A stretch of DNA of 64,000 nucleotides, taken from assembly GCF_905171765.1 (NCBI RefSeq), contig NC_053392.1:408710366-408774365 (forward strand). The letters run 5' to 3'. The stretch comes from Bufo bufo. Its lineage: Eukaryota > Chordata > Amphibia > Anura > Bufonidae. The notes below the pieces were generated by a model. That model saw only the letters and a list, made by a program, of their open reading frames with translations, was not told the origin of the DNA and searched no databases. Positions within the stretch are counted from its first letter, which is position 1. Each line of letters starts with the position of its first letter. A program made the translations under genes and the position numbers. This document shows, piece by piece, positions 11,000 through 23,678 of this stretch.

Positions 11000-12190
11000 A
11001 CCCCATTTTAGAAACGACACCCCTCAAGGTATGCAAAACTGATTTTACAAACGTGGTTAACCATTTAGGTCTTCCACAAGACTTTATGGCAAATGGACAT
11101 AAAATGTAAGAATTTCGATTTTTTGGAAAATTTTCCAATATAATAAATTTTTTCCAGGAACAAAGCAAGGGTTAACTGGCAAACAAAACTCAATATGGGT
11201 TGCCCTGATTCTGTAGTTTGAAAAAACACCCCATATGTGGTACTAAACTACTGTTTGGCCAAACGGGAGGACATAGAAAGAGGGGAACGCCATATGGGTT
11301 TTGGAAGGCAGATTTTGCAGGACTGGTTTTGTTTATACCATGTCCCATTTCAAGCCCCCCGTTGCACCTCTAGAATAGAAATTCTAAAAAAGTGACTCCA
11401 TCTAAGAAAGTACACCCCTCAAGGTATTCAAAACTGGGTTTACAAACTTTGTTAACCCTTTAGGTGTTCCACAAGAGTTAATGGCAGATGTCGAAACAAT
11501 TTTGGAATTTCAATTTTTGGGAAAATTTTCCATTTTAGCCCATTTTTTCCAGTAATAAAGTAAGGGTTAACTGCCAAACAAAACTCAATATGGGTTGCCC
11601 TGATTCTGTCATTTGCAAAAACACCCCATATGTGGTACTAAACTACTGTTTGGCCAAACGGGAGGACATAGAAAGAGGGGAACGCCATATGGGTTTTGGA
11701 AGGCAGATTTTGCAGGACTGGTTTTGTTTATACCATGTCCGATTTCAAGCCCCCCGTTGCACCTCTAGAATAGAAATTCTAAAAAAGTGACTCCATCTAA
11801 GAAAGTACACCCCTCAAGGTATTCAAAACTGGGTTTACAAACTTTGTTAACCCTTTAGGTGTTCCACAAGAGTTTATGGCAGATGGAGAAACAATTTTGG
11901 AATTTAGATTTTTTGGAAAATTTTCCAATTTAACCCTTACTTTATTACTGGAAAAAATGTGTTAACAGACAAACAAAACTCAATATGGGTTGCCCTTATT
12001 CTGTAGTTTGCAGAAACACCCCATATGTGGTCGTAAACTACTATTTGGCTAAACAGCAGAACATAGAAGAAGGGGAACGCCATATGGTTTTTGGAAGGCA
12101 GATTCTGCTGGACTGGTTTATTTACACCACGTACCCTTTCAAGCCCCCTGATGCACTCCTAGAGTAGAAACTCCATAAAATTGACCCCAT
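11000..12190. repeat. Three tandem 394-bp units inside piggyBac copy 2
   Basis: The block CAAACAAAACTCAATATGGG recurs at about 11,183, 11,577 and 11,972. Each is followed by CACCCCATATGTGGT and CGCCATATGG. The first two units are nearly identical and the third is more diverged. The same sequence appears inverted at 12,340-12,650 and in piggyBac copy 1 near 395-560. The element interior therefore forms a large inverted repeat with one arm amplified. Confidence 0.7.
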
Positions 12191-13159
12191 CTAGGAAACT
12201 ACGGGATAAGGTGGTTGCTGTTTTGGGATTATTTTAGGGTAAATATGATTTTTGGTTGCTCTATATTACACTTTTTTGAGGCAAGGTAACAAAAATTTTT
12301 AATTCTTAAATTGTTTCTACATTCGCTATTTAGTTTTGTGGAACACCTAAAGGGTTAACAAAGTTTGTAAAGTAACTTTTGAATACCATGAGGGGTGTAG
12401 TTTCTTAGATGGGGTCACTTTTTTGGAGTTTCTAGTCTAGGCTACATCAGGGGGGGGCTTCTAATGGGACATGGTGTAAATAAACCAGTCCATCAAAATC
12501 TGCCTTCCACAAACCATATGGCGTTCCCTTCGTTCCATGCCCTGCCGTGTGGCTATATAGCCATTTCCGACCACATATGGGGTGTTTCTGCAAACTACAG
12601 AATCAGGGCAATAAATATTTAGTTTTGTTTGGCTGTTAACCCTTGCTTTATTACCGGAAAAAAAGGATTCAAATGGAAATTTTGCCCAAAAATTTGTGTT
12701 TTGGCACCGTTTTTATTTTATATTTTTAACGCTGTTCCTCCGAGGGGTTTGGTCAAATGTTATTTTTATAAGGAAGATTCTTACGGACGCGGCGATACAT
12801 AATATGTCTACATTTTTAAATTTATTTAGATTTTACACTATATTATCATTTTAGGAACCAAAAAAAAATATTTTTGTATCTCCATAGCCTGGGAGCTACA
12901 GTTTTATTTTTTTGTTGGGCGACTATCTAATGTAGGAGCTCATATTTTGCGGGATGAGATGGCGGTTTTATTGGCACTAATTGGGGGTGCATATGACATT
13001 TTGATTGCTCGCTATTACACTTTTTATGATGTTAGGTGACAAAAAATGGCTTTTTTTACACTTTTTTTTTTTTTTACGCTGTTCATAGAATTGGAGGAAT
13101 GTCCCAGTGCTGTCAGCGCTTCGAAATAGTACAAAAGAGTTGTACAAGGCAACCTGTAC

Positions 13160-14196
13160 CAAGTAGACCGCAACTTTTTTGTATTATGCCCGGGTTTTGC
13201 GCATGGCATTATATGGCTTGAGGACTTGATCAGAGAGATCAACTCCTCCCATATACCGATTGTAGTCGACGGTACAATCGGGCTTGAGGACCGTTGCCGC
13301 GGTACCCCGCACAGGGACAGGGGTGATGCCATTACTGTGGATTGTGGACAGTACAAGGACATCCCTCTTGTCCTTATACCTGACCAACAACAGGTTTCCA
13401 CTGGTAAGGGCACGGGTCTCATCCCTGGGGATAGGTACCTGGAGGGGTGGGCAGGGAGGCCGCGCTGATTTTTCCGCACGGTCCCACAAGCGAACGTGGA
13501 TCTGGCAGCAAGGGACCTGAACAAGGGAATGCTAGTATAAAAGTTATCCACGTACAAGTGGTAACCCTTATCTAGCAGTGGGTACATAAGGTCCCACATG
13601 AGTTTCCCGCTAACACCCAGAGTGGGGGGACATTCTGGGGGTTGAATACGGGAATCTAGCCCCTCGTACACACGAAATTTGTAAGTGTACCCTGAGGTAC
13701 TCTCAAAAATTTTGTACAGTTTCACGCCATACCTCGCCTGCTTAGTGGGAATGTATTGGCGGAAACTGAGTCTCCCCTTGAACAAAACGAGAGACTCATC
13801 AACCGAGACCTCCCTTCCAGGTACGTAGGCCTGCGCAAATTTGGCCCCGAAGTGATCGATGACCGGCCGCATCTTATACAGACGGTCATAGGCAGGATCA
13901 CCTCGGGGGGGACATGCTACATTATCTGAATAATGCAGACATTTCCAGATGGCCTCAAACCGGGAGCATGTCAAGGCCATACTGTAGAGTGGGGTCTGGT
14001 AGAGGACGGCCCCACTCCAGTATTTCCTGACACTGGGTTTTTGCACTAGACCCATGTGCAGCACGAGGCCCCAAAATGTCCTCATCTCGGCTGCACTGAC
14101 CGGCGTCCAGCCACCGGGTCTAGCCAAAAAGGAGCCCGGGTGCTGAGCAACGAACTGTTGGGCGTACAGGTTCGTCTGCTCCACCATCAGATTCAC
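13160..14196 (-). pseudogene. piggyBac-like transposase with one frameshift and missing tail
   Basis: A minus-strand frame runs from residue 1 at 14196 and is collinear with piggyBac transposases. VDESLVLFKG places the first catalytic aspartate at residue 133. VDNFYTS places the second at residue 217. A single-base deletion in a G run near 13443-13446 (four Gs where copy 1 has five) ends the true frame after residue 250. The correct sequence continues in the frame 13184-13489, which carries YNRYMGGVDLSDQ with the third aspartate. The cysteine-rich C-terminal domain present in copy 1 is not found here; the sequence breaks into a T-rich tract near 13,060-13,080. The N-terminal region before MVEQTNL is also unclear. 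The lesions differ from those in copy 1. Confidence 0.8.
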
Positions 14197-15230
14197 AAAT
14201 GGGTTACTGAAAAAAAAGTGGCTGGGGGGGGTCTAGGGTCTCAAAGCTAAAAAACAATAAATTTAGATAAAGTTTTTTTTTTTTTTTTTTTCCTAACTAA
14301 CTTTTCCCGTCTATCCCTGCCTAACGGTGCCTCTCCCTCACTGACCCTAACCTACCTGGAGGGTGATGGGTGCCAACAGGGGGGATCACAGGAGCCTGGT
14401 GAGGACGGTGCTGGACGGTGCAGGTGCTGAAACAGGAAGAGGAGGGGAGAGAGGAGCGCCGGGAGTTTGAATCTCCCGCCTCTCTCCAGCACCAATCAGC
14501 ACCCTGGGCAGCGGCCATCAGCACCACGGCCAGCACCGCCTCTTCCAAATGCTCGGACTGTGATTGGTGGTGTGTAATCACACCACCGATCACAGTCCTT
14601 TTCCGATTCATCGGGTCACCGCAGACCCAAATGAACCGGAAACGCAGCAAACAGCAGGTCTGAAATGACCTGCGGTTTGCTGCGATCGCCGATACGGGGG
14701 GTCACATGACTTCCCCGGCGTTGTGACAGGATGCCCGCTGAATGATTTCAGCGGGCACCCTGTTCCGATTAACCCGCGCCGCAATCGCGTTTTAAACCCA
14801 TGACGTACCGGTATGTCATGTGTCCGTAAGGGGTTAAAGACTTCTACACCAGGCCATACAGCCCCCTTCCTGAGCAACCTTAGTTTTACAAATCTGATGT
14901 GTCGCTTTATGAAGTAATAACTTAGGAATGCTTTTACTTATCTCAGTGATTCTGAGATTGTTTCTGACGCATCATACTTCAAGTTAGTGATACATCTGGG
15001 TCGATATGTTTTACTTTTAGTTTTTGTTTTTTATCCAAAATTTTGGCAAAATTATTCATTTTCTAGATTTCAATTTCTCAGCTTTTAAGACAGAGGATGA
15101 TACCTCACAAAATAGTTAATTAACATTCATAATATGTCTACTTTATGTTGGCATCATTTTTTAAATGTAATTTTTTTTTTTTTTAAGACATTGGAAGGCT
15201 TAGGATTTTAGAAGCACTTTTAAACATTTT

Positions 15231-18200
15231 TAACCGCCTAACGCAGGATCGCGTTCCGGAGGCGGCAGCTCCAGGCAGAGTCACGCATCTATGCGTCATC
15301 TCGCGAGACGCGAGATTTCCTGTGAACCCGCGCACACAGGCGCGCGCGTTCACAGGATAGGAAGGTGAGCGAGTGGATCTACAGCCTGCCAGCGGCGATC
15401 GTTCGCTGGCAGGCTGTAGATGTGATTTTTTAACCCCTAACAGGTATATTAGACGCTGTTTTGATAACAGTGTCTAATATACCTGATACCTGGTCCTCTG
15501 GTGGTCCCTTTTGCTTGGATCGACCACCAGACGACACAGGCAGCTCAGTAATAAGTAGCACCAAACACCACTACAATACACCCCCCGTCACTTATTAACC
15601 CCTTATTAACCCCTGATCACCCCATATAGAGTCCCTGATCACCGCCCTGTCATTGATCACCACCCTGTCATTGATCACCCCCCTGTAAGGCTCCATTCAG
15701 ACGTCCGTATGTTTTTTACGGATCCACGGGTAAATGGATCGGATCCGCAAAACACATACAGACATCTGAATGGAGCCTTACAGGGGGGTGATCAGAGACA
15801 GGGGGGTGATCACCCCATATAGACTCCCTGATCACCCCCCTGTCATTGATCACCCCCCTGTAAGGCTCCATTCAGACGTCCGTATGTTTTTTACGGATCC
15901 ACGGATACATGGATCGGATCCGCAAAACACATACAGACATCTGAATGGAGCCTTACAGGGGGGTGATCACCCCATATAGACTCCCTGATCACCCCCCTGT
16001 CATTGATCACCCCCCTGTAAGGCTCCATTCAGACGTCCGTATGTTTTTTACGGATCCACTGATACATGGATCGGATACGCAAAACACGTACGGACGTCTG
16101 AATGGAGCCTTACAGGGGGGTGATCAATGACAAGGGGGTGATCACCCCATATAGACTCCCTGATCACCCCCCTGTCATTGATCACCCCCCTGTCATTGAT
16201 CACCCCCCTGTAAGGTTCCATTCAGACGTCCGTATGTTTTTTACGGATCCACGGATACATGGATCGGATCCGAAAAACACATACGGACATCTGAATGGAG
16301 CCTTACAGGGGGGTGATCAATGACAGGGGGGTGATCACCCCATATAGACTCCCTGATCACCCCCCTGTCATTGATCACCCCCCTGTAAGGCTCCATTCAG
16401 ACGTCCGTACGTGTTTTGCGTATCCGATCCATGTATCCGTGGATCCGTAAAAAACATACGGACGTCTGAATGGAGCCTTACAGGGGGGTGATCAATGACA
16501 GGGGGGTGATCACCCCATATAGACTCCCTGATCACCCCCCTGTCATTGATCACCCCCCTGTCATTGATCAACCCCCTGTAAGGCTCCATTCAGAAAAATT
16601 TTTGGCCCAAGTTTGCGGAAATTATATATTTTTTTCTTACAAAGTCTCATATTCCACTAACTTGTGTCAAAAAATAAAATCTTACATGAACTCACCATAC
16701 CCCTCACGGAATCCAAATGCGTAAATTTTTTTAGACATTTATATTCCAGACTTCTTCTCATGCTTTAGGGCCCCTAAAATGCCAGGGCAGTATAAATACC
16801 CCACATGTGACCCCATTTCGCAAAGAAGACACCCCAAGGTATTCCGTGAGGGGCATATTGAGTCCATGAAAGATTGAAATTTTTGTCCCAAATTAGCGGA
16901 AATGGAGACTTTGTGAGAAAAAAAAAATATCAATTTCCGCTAACTTGTGCCAAAAATTTATTTTTTCAATGAACTCGCCATGCCCCTCATTGAATACCTT
17001 GGGGTGTCTTCTTTCCAAAATGGGGTCACATGTGGGGTATTTATACTGCCCTGGCATTTTAGGGGCCCTAAAGCGTGAGAAGAAGTCTGGGATCCAAATG
17101 TCTAAAAATGCCCTCCTAAAAGGAATTTGGGTCCCTTTGCGCATCTAGGCTGCAAAAAAGTGTCACACATGTGGTATCTCCGTACTTAGGAGAAATTGGG
17201 CAATGTGTTTTGGGCTGTCATTTTACATATTACATGCTGGGTGAGATAAATATCTTGGTCAAATGCCAACTTTGTATAAAAAAATTGGAAAAGTTGTCTT
17301 TTGCCGAGATATTTCTCTCACCCAGCATGGGTATATGTAAAAAGACACCCCAAAACACATTGCCCTACTTCTTCTGAGTACGGCGATACCAGATGTGTGA
17401 CACTTTTTTGCAGCCTAGGTGGGCAAAGGGGCCCACATTCCAAAGAGCACCTTTCACAGGGCATTTTTTACAGATTTTGATTTCAAACTACTTCTCACGC
17501 ATTAGGGCCCCTAAAATGCCAGGGCAGTATAACTACCCCACAAGTGACCCCATTTTGGAAAGAAGACACCCCAAGGAATTCCGTGAGGGGCATGGCGAGT
17601 TCCTAGAATTTTTTATTTTTTGTCACAAGTTAGCGGAAAATGATGATTTTTTTTTTTCTTACAAAGTCTCATATTCCACTAACTTGTGACAAAAAATAAA
17701 AACTTCCATGAACTCACTATGCCCATCACAAAATACCTTGGGGTGTCTTCTTTCCAAAATGGGGTCACTTGTGGGGTAGTTATACTGCCCTGGCACTTTA
17801 GGGGCACGAATGCTTGAGAAGTAGTTTGAAATCAAAATCTGTAAAAAATGCCCTGTGAAATCCGAAAGGTGCTCTTTGGAATGTGGGCCCCTTTGCCCAA
17901 CTAGGCTGCAAAAAAGTGTCACACATCTGTTATCGCCGTACTCAGTAGAAGTTGGGCAATGTGTTTTGGGGTGTCTTTTTACATATACCCATGCTGGGTG
18001 AGAGAAATATCTCGGCAAAAGACAACTTTTCCCATTTTTTTATACAAAGTTGGCATTTGACCGAGATATTTCTCTGACCCAGCATGAGTATATGTAAAAT
18101 GACACCCCAAAACACATTGCCCAACTTCTCCTGAGTACGGCAATACCACATGTGAGACACTTTTTTGCAGCCTAGGTGGGCAAAGGGGCCCACATTCCAA

Positions 18201-19014
18201 AGAGCACCTTTAGGATTTCACAGGGCATTTTTTACACATTTTGATTTCAAACTACTTCTCACGCATTCGGGCCCCTAAAATGCCAGGGCAGTATAACTAC
18301 CCCACAAGTGACCCCATTTTGGAAAGAAGACACCCCCAGGTATTTCGTGATGGGCATAGTGAGTTCATGGAAGTTTTTATTTTTTGTCACAAGTTAGTGG
18401 AATATGAGACTTTGTAAGGAAAAAAAAAATCATCATTTTCCGCTAACTTGTGACAAAAAATAAAAAGTTCTATGAACTCACTATGCCCATCAGTGAATAC
18501 TTTAGTGTGTCTACTTTCCGAAATGGGGTTATTTATGGGGTTTTTCTACTGTCTGGGCATTGTAGAACCTCAGGAAACATGACAGGTGCTCAGAAAGTCA
18601 GAGCTGCTTCAAAAAGCGGAAATTCACATTTTTGTACCATAGTTTTTAAACGCTATGACTTTTACCCAAACCATTTTTTTTTACCCAAACATTTTTTTTT
18701 ATCAAAGGCATGTAGAACAATAAATTTAGAGAAAAATTTATATATGGATGTCGTTTTTTTTTGTTTTTTTTACAACTGAAAGTGAAAAATTTCATTTTTA
18801 TGCAAAAATTTCGTTAAATTTCGATTAATAACAAAAAAAGTAAAAATGTCAGCAGCAATGAAATACCACCAAATGAAAGCTCTATTAGTGAGAAGAAAAG
18901 GAGGTAAAATTCATTTGGGTGGTAAGTTGCATGACCGAGCAATAAACGGTGAAAGTAGTGTAGTGCAGAAGTGTAAATGTGGCCTTGTCATTAAGGGTGT
19001 TTAAGCTAGGAGGG
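15231..19014. mobile_element. Satellite-bearing non-autonomous element, copy A
   Basis: It is collinear with the larger copy B (42709-48563). The order is a GC-rich head (CCGCCTAACGCAGGATCGCG), a GATCGTTCGCTGGCAGGC palindrome, a palindromic satellite array (15,600-16,590), inverted tandem blocks with TGCCAGGGCAGTATAA (16,600-18,480), and a conserved tail with ATGAAATACCACCAAATGAA. Copy A lacks the outermost CCACCTCCGGA and GAGGTGG bases of copy B, so its ends have eroded. TTAA precedes the left end. There is no protein-coding capacity. Confidence 0.65.
15600..16595. repeat. Palindromic satellite array, about 170-180 bp units
   Basis: About five units alternate blocks of TGATCACCCCCCTGTCAT with a long hairpin whose arms are GGCTCCATTCAGACGTCCGT and its complement. 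GGATCC motifs sit near the hairpin loop. One unit (16,385-16,480) is in the opposite orientation. Open frames that repeat in this array are products of the repeat, not genes. Confidence 0.8.
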
Positions 19015-19573
19015 CTGAAAACAAAAAAAAAAAAACACTTTTTAAAGTACCAATTCAGTTCTGAAGTCACTTTGAAGGGCTTACATAATATAAACCACCC
19101 ATTTTAGAAAATAAACTACTCAAATTATTTAAATCTGATTTCAAATAATTTAAAAATATCACTTTCAATTTTTTATTGTGCCGCTATCTGAGCTTGAAAT
19201 ACACCTAATTTAGGCATATTTCAGCATAGTAAATGACCCCCTATTCGTTTATTATCCTCTCCATGGAACTGTGTGAGTGTTTATTTTTTGAGGAATAAAT
19301 TGCCATTATCATTGGTACTATTTTGGGGTACGTACGACTCTTTTCGGAAGCAGGATGAAGAAATGGTAGCAATTCTGCCATTGCTTCTTGGGTGCACCAT
19401 GCACAATGTGGGAAAAACATGTTAACTTTATTGTGCTGGTCAGTATGGTTACAGAGACCAAATTTATAAAAAAAATTAAAGTGATGCTACTTTTATACAA
19501 TGAAAGCATTTTTCGAAAAAATAACATTTTTGTGTTATCATTTTCTGGACGCCAAGGTTATAGCCTTGTTTAA

Positions 19574-20023
19574 AGAGGACCTTTCACCGATTCTTACCCT
19601 ATGAACTAAGTATACATACATGTGGAGCGGCGCCCGGGGATCTCTCTGCACTTACTATTATCCCCGGGCGCCGCTTCGTTCTCCTGCTATGTCCTCCGGT
19701 ATCTCCGTTCCCTAAGTTATGGTAGGCGGAGTCTGCCCTAGCGCTGGCCAATCGCATTGCAGAGCTCACAGCCTGGGAGAAAATAACCTCCCAGGCTGTG
19801 AGCTCTGCGCTGCGATTGGCCAGCGCTAGGGCAGACTCCGCCTACCATAACTTAGGGACTGGTATCTCCGCCTACTATAACTTAGTGAGCGGAGATACCG
19901 GAGGGCATAGCAGGAGAACGGAGCGGCGCCCGGGGATAATAGTAAGTGCAGTGAGATCCCCGGGCGCCGCTCTACATATCTGTATAGTTAGTTCATAGGG
20001 TAAGAATCGGTGAAAGGTCCTCT
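19574..20023. mobile_element. TTAA MITE (450 bp)
   Basis: The terminal repeats begin AGAGGACCTTTCACCGATTC and extend about 35 bases. TTAA flanks both ends (19570-19573 and 20024-20027). The subterminal repeats GCGGCGCCCGGGGAT are also inverted, and so is the central GGCCAGCGCTAGGGCAGACT, making nearly the whole element a hairpin. Confidence 0.8.
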
Positions 20024-20071
20024 TTAAGGACTTGTTTTTTTGCAGGAATGACATGACTTTTTCATTGGTAC

Positions 20072-21072
20072 TGTGGCGAAACCAACCTCGCCACTGGGTT
20101 TTGGAGGGGACTGGGTACTAGCCTCTTGCCCCAGGATTATGGGCCCTCTCATCAGCCCATGCAAAACTTAAACCCCATGGCGATTTGACTATGTTTGTGG
20201 CATCTGAGCGCTCAGATCCAAGCCATATGGGGACATGTGGGGTTTTGAGATGTGTGACAGAACCATCTGTCTGTGTAATTGTATTGTATGTTATGTGAGG
20301 GCACCCAGTTAGCTCATGTTCTTGTATTCATGTTGTCTGAGTGCCATTCACCTAATAATATGCACTCAGACTTGAGCTGTCTGGGAATGTGTTAAATGTC
20401 TATGTGTAATGTAAAGGGTAGAACATTGTATGTTTGAGTAAGTGATGTCTGTTCCATTGTCTCTCTGTGTGTATTGGCGATGTCCTTTGTCCTGAGAGAT
20501 AATTGAATTACTTCTTGGTTGTCTCCAGGACAGAGGATATTGTGTATTCGTCTGTCTGTGATGATTGCATCAACCCAGTGTGAGGTAATTCTATCACGGA
20601 CAAAGGGGAGGATTTTCTGTGGGAGTGTCTGAGTGTATTGTACGTGGTTATTGGCTGTTTTTACAAAACCCTGGGGTGGTAACTTTGTTGGAAGATGTGT
20701 ATAAAATGCTTGTGTGTTAAAATAAAGAGAGTTCCTGTTTTATACCTTCATGAAGTCTTGGCTCATGTTTGGCTCATGGGATAACTACACTCTTGGGGAT
20801 TGCTATATCATAATACTCCCCTGAGTATAAGCTCTTGTAGGAGCTTGCTCCTGGTTCCTGTCTCTGGATTTAGGAGAGGTTCACCCACTGGAAGCTGAAG
20901 CCCAGTCTTGGGTCCAGCGTGGGTGGAGGACGGTGAGACCCCAACCAAGCTTTGGCGGTTCGTGGGGTCTGCAGTGCTGACGGTGTCGAGTGGAGTGCTT
21001 GGAGTCCTCTGGAAGCACAAGGAGCATCTATCAACGGAGGTACCCGGTCGGGGTGCTAGGCATTTCGTTACA
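20072..21072 (+). repeat. 5' LTR of element 1
   Basis: It begins TGTGGCG and ends TTACA. A TATAAAA motif is at about 20,700 and AATAAA at about 20,721. Compared with the 3' LTR, the first 820 bases differ at only a few positions (for example TAGAACATT/TAGGACATT), while the last 180 bases differ at roughly 25. Confidence 0.85.
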
Positions 21073-21192
21073 TTGGTGGCAGCAGTGGGATGGCGTCCTA
21101 GTGTGAGGAGAAGCAGCTCGGAGACACCGTTTGTGGATCTACTAAATTGAGGGCAACGCTAGTATCCGTACAGCGCCCCTGGCTACAGCAGG

Positions 21193-21716
21193 ATGGAATC
21201 GGCTAGTCTTCGGACAGCGTTCTATGACGAGGAGGAGAAGGCAGCCGCGGACTACAGGGATGCAGACAGAAAGGAAGTCTGGTATGATGCCCTAAAAAAA
21301 ATGCCCAGCGGCGCCGAGGTGAGAGTCTCCCCAGTGAGGAGCAGCAGTTGCGGATGCGAGTGGCCCTGCGAATGCCCCTTCTGGGAGAGAAGTCCCTAGA
21401 TGAGTGGGTGACAGAACTGGAGAGCCTGGTATGGAAGGAGCGTTGGCTAGACAATGCCTACCGGGCACTCTGGTGGGAGGTGATTCGGCACTCCCCCTGG
21501 ATGGCTGAGCACGACAGACCCGAGGGTGGGGATTATGATGGCCCTGGCCTGTTGTTTGAGGCCTTCGCAGAACCGGAGTTTGGAGATGCTGGAGAGTCCC
21601 GGTTCTGGGATATCTTTGACCACAGGGAGGCTATGCATGATTGGGCTACAGCGAGAGAGGTGAGACAAGACCTGGCATCTCTAGTGTCAAAGGAGTGGGA
21701 GCTGGAGCAGGATTAC
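21193..21716 (+). pseudogene. Gag-like protein of LTR element 1, N-terminal part
   Basis: The frame opens with MESASLRTAFYDEEEK at 21193. It switches reading frame near an eight-A run at about 21,294-21,301. The correct frame continues through MRVALRMPLLGEKSLDEW, ELESLVWKERWLDN and SRFWDIFDHREAMHDW to about 21,716. The sequence is rich in acidic and tryptophan residues and has no zinc knuckle. I call it Gag-like from its position just after the primer-binding site and from the element structure. It is cut at 21716 by LTR element 2. The reading frame is open again directly after that insertion at 26469, which supports the assignment. Confidence 0.6.
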
Positions 21717-22495
21717 TGCAGCGTACTCAAGTTAGGTGTAGAAATGTTCCTGGGTGTTGTAGTGCAATTGTGACACTAACCTGAGACAGCTGACTATCTG
21801 CAAGGGCAGGTGATGATAAGTAATGTTCGTGACGCCAGTGCCAATTAAACGGTGGCACGCCGTTTGCTGATAGCAGGAATAACTGAGGAACCACGTGATG
21901 TTAAAACAGTACTCAAACTTTAGTAGTCATCATGCATGGACATAGATGGAAGCGCAGTTCCTTTGCAGACAGTTGGTTGCAGTACATTTGATGCAGGCAA
22001 TATATATAGCAAGGTGACATTCAGAGTGTTAGACACAGGATTTGTAGTACAGGCGGCTTGCACTCTATTCCTGACTGATCCTGGAACATAGAAACTCTTC
22101 TCCAAGGCCCAATGCCCTAGCTCTGGCTTATATCCTTGGTTTTATAATGATCAAGTACCTCCTCTGTTATCTTTAGTACCTCTTGCTTTTCTGGACTTGC
22201 CTCTGTCTCTCCCAGCACTGACTCTAGAAACTTCTGAACTTCCCAGTCTCCTCAGGCTGATTAACGGTGGTGTTCCTGCTTCTGCATGTATGAACTCAGG
22301 AGGGGAACCTTCTCCTTGGATCTGGAACCCGGTTACAGGGACTGCAATACCCTCTCCTGGTTTGCAGGCTTCAGGCCTGGACTTGACTCAGACATAGTCT
22401 GATCTCTAACTCAGTCTAAAGTCTCTCTTTCCTCTCCCTGACTGGGCCTTATATAACCTAGGGCTCCCTAGCTCCCTCTAGTGACTCGGAGCTGG
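21717..22495 (-). repeat. 3' LTR of element 2, shortened
   Basis: This 779-bp direct repeat matches 25519-26297 with almost no differences; I noticed one (TCTCTCTTT/TCTCCCTTT). It lacks the 167 bases matching 26298-26464, which hold the LTR start. It is joined directly to sequence copied from LTR element 1. Confidence 0.8.
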
Positions 22496-22890
22496 CAGTC
22501 GGCCCAGATCCCCAACAGCAGTCGGAGTTTCAGGGAGTAGGGACAGTTGGTCCTGCTCCCCAGTGGCAGTATGTTTTGCCGGGAGAGGAGAGCATCGTCT
22601 CCATTCCCCAGCGGCAGTGTACCTTGCAGGGAGAGGAGACAACCGGTCTCTCTCCCCAACCACAGGGGGACAGCACCCCTAACTCCAATGGTGCAGATGA
22701 GACCGCAGTCTCTGCACCAGACCTACCGGGATGCTGGCCGGCCGGTACAGAGTCCCCACCAACCCCGCAGGAATGCCAGGAGGAGGAGGTAAGCGATCCC
22801 TCCTCTCCACAGGTGATCCGCGACAAGGTCCTGGGGGTAGGATTCCTTGACCCCATCCCAGCGGAAGAGCTGGCATCTGAGCAGAACACA
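22496..22890 (+). repeat. Misplaced copy of element 1 gag sequence
   Basis: It appears identical to 26692-27086, from CAGTCGGCCCAGATCC to GAGCAGAACACAG. The junction with the shortened LTR shares GG with the sequence at both parental sites. The block 21717-22890 therefore equals 25519-27086 with 394 bases deleted. The open frames seen here are duplicates of the Gag-like frame. Confidence 0.8.
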
Positions 22891-23678
22891 GCTGCTTTAA
22901 GCTGAGTACGACCTCGTACTCCATCAGGGCTCGCCCAACTGGAATTTTCACCTGAAATAGAAAAAGACACATGCAGGCATACATACACGTAATTCATCTG
23001 CATTTACATTCATATCAGGTCCAATTGGCAAAGGTGAAGGGTAGTGACAAGGGGCGTCGTTCTCTTCTCTCAGGATAGTGAATGGAACTGGGGCGCTGAC
23101 CTGGCACAGCGTGACATTAATACCAGGATAGTCCATATGTGCAAATTGTCCTTAATAAAACAGCAAGAAACGGTAAAACAGTATAAAAGTTCTTGGAGGC
23201 TCAAAGAACAAATATGAGTCCGTACCCAGGTATCTTTCTTGTAAATCACAGAGGCTCTCGTGCGGTGGAGTCTTTCTCTGGGCACATTCCTTTTAAAAGA
23301 GCAAAAATCTCAGAGGCTCAGGTTCTTTTGAGTCTATCTCTGGGCACGGTTCCTTAATATCAAGTTGCACAATCAAATTGCATAACATAAAACAAGTGCC
23401 GTAATACCCCTGATCAACCTGAAAAGGGGGTTAAGGGTAAAAGGTGCAACAACCGAACCGGCACAACGTGGTGTGGGATAGCAAAAGCAGGCAGGAGGTC
23501 CTGGAAACAAACTTGGCTTTGTTGACTTTAATATTTCAGTGGTTGACACCTACCACTGAGCCGTGGATGAACTGGCAGCAGCAACAAAAGACCAGGAAAC
23601 ATAGGACTCCTGTCCTGGCAGGGTTAAGTTCTCAACATCATTCTTTGGCAAAATAAATCAAAGGCCTAGCAGGCTGAT

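Larger units (their letters stand above)
10179..14833 (-). mobile_element. Complete piggyBac-like transposon, copy 2 (4,655 bp)
   Basis: The ends are CCCCTTAAGGAC on the left and GTCCGTAAGGGG on the right, a 12-base inverted repeat with one mismatch. TTAA duplications lie directly outside at 10175-10178 and 14834-14837. It contains a defective minus-strand transposase (13160-14196), three tandem 394-bp units (about 11,000-12,190) with an inverted partner at 12,340-12,650, and a nested TTAA MITE (10269-10598). Both ends look intact, so it could perhaps still be mobilised in trans, but it cannot supply its own transposase. Confidence 0.8.

Noticed and set aside
15770..16724. Repeated open frames with peptide YRLPDHPPVIDHPP
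   Set aside because: They occur in both strands of a palindromic satellite and recur with each unit. They follow from repeat composition and have no start or domain evidence.
22197..22397. Identical 66-residue frames at 22197 and 25999
   Set aside because: They are antisense to the LTR of element 2 and are duplicated because the LTR is duplicated.
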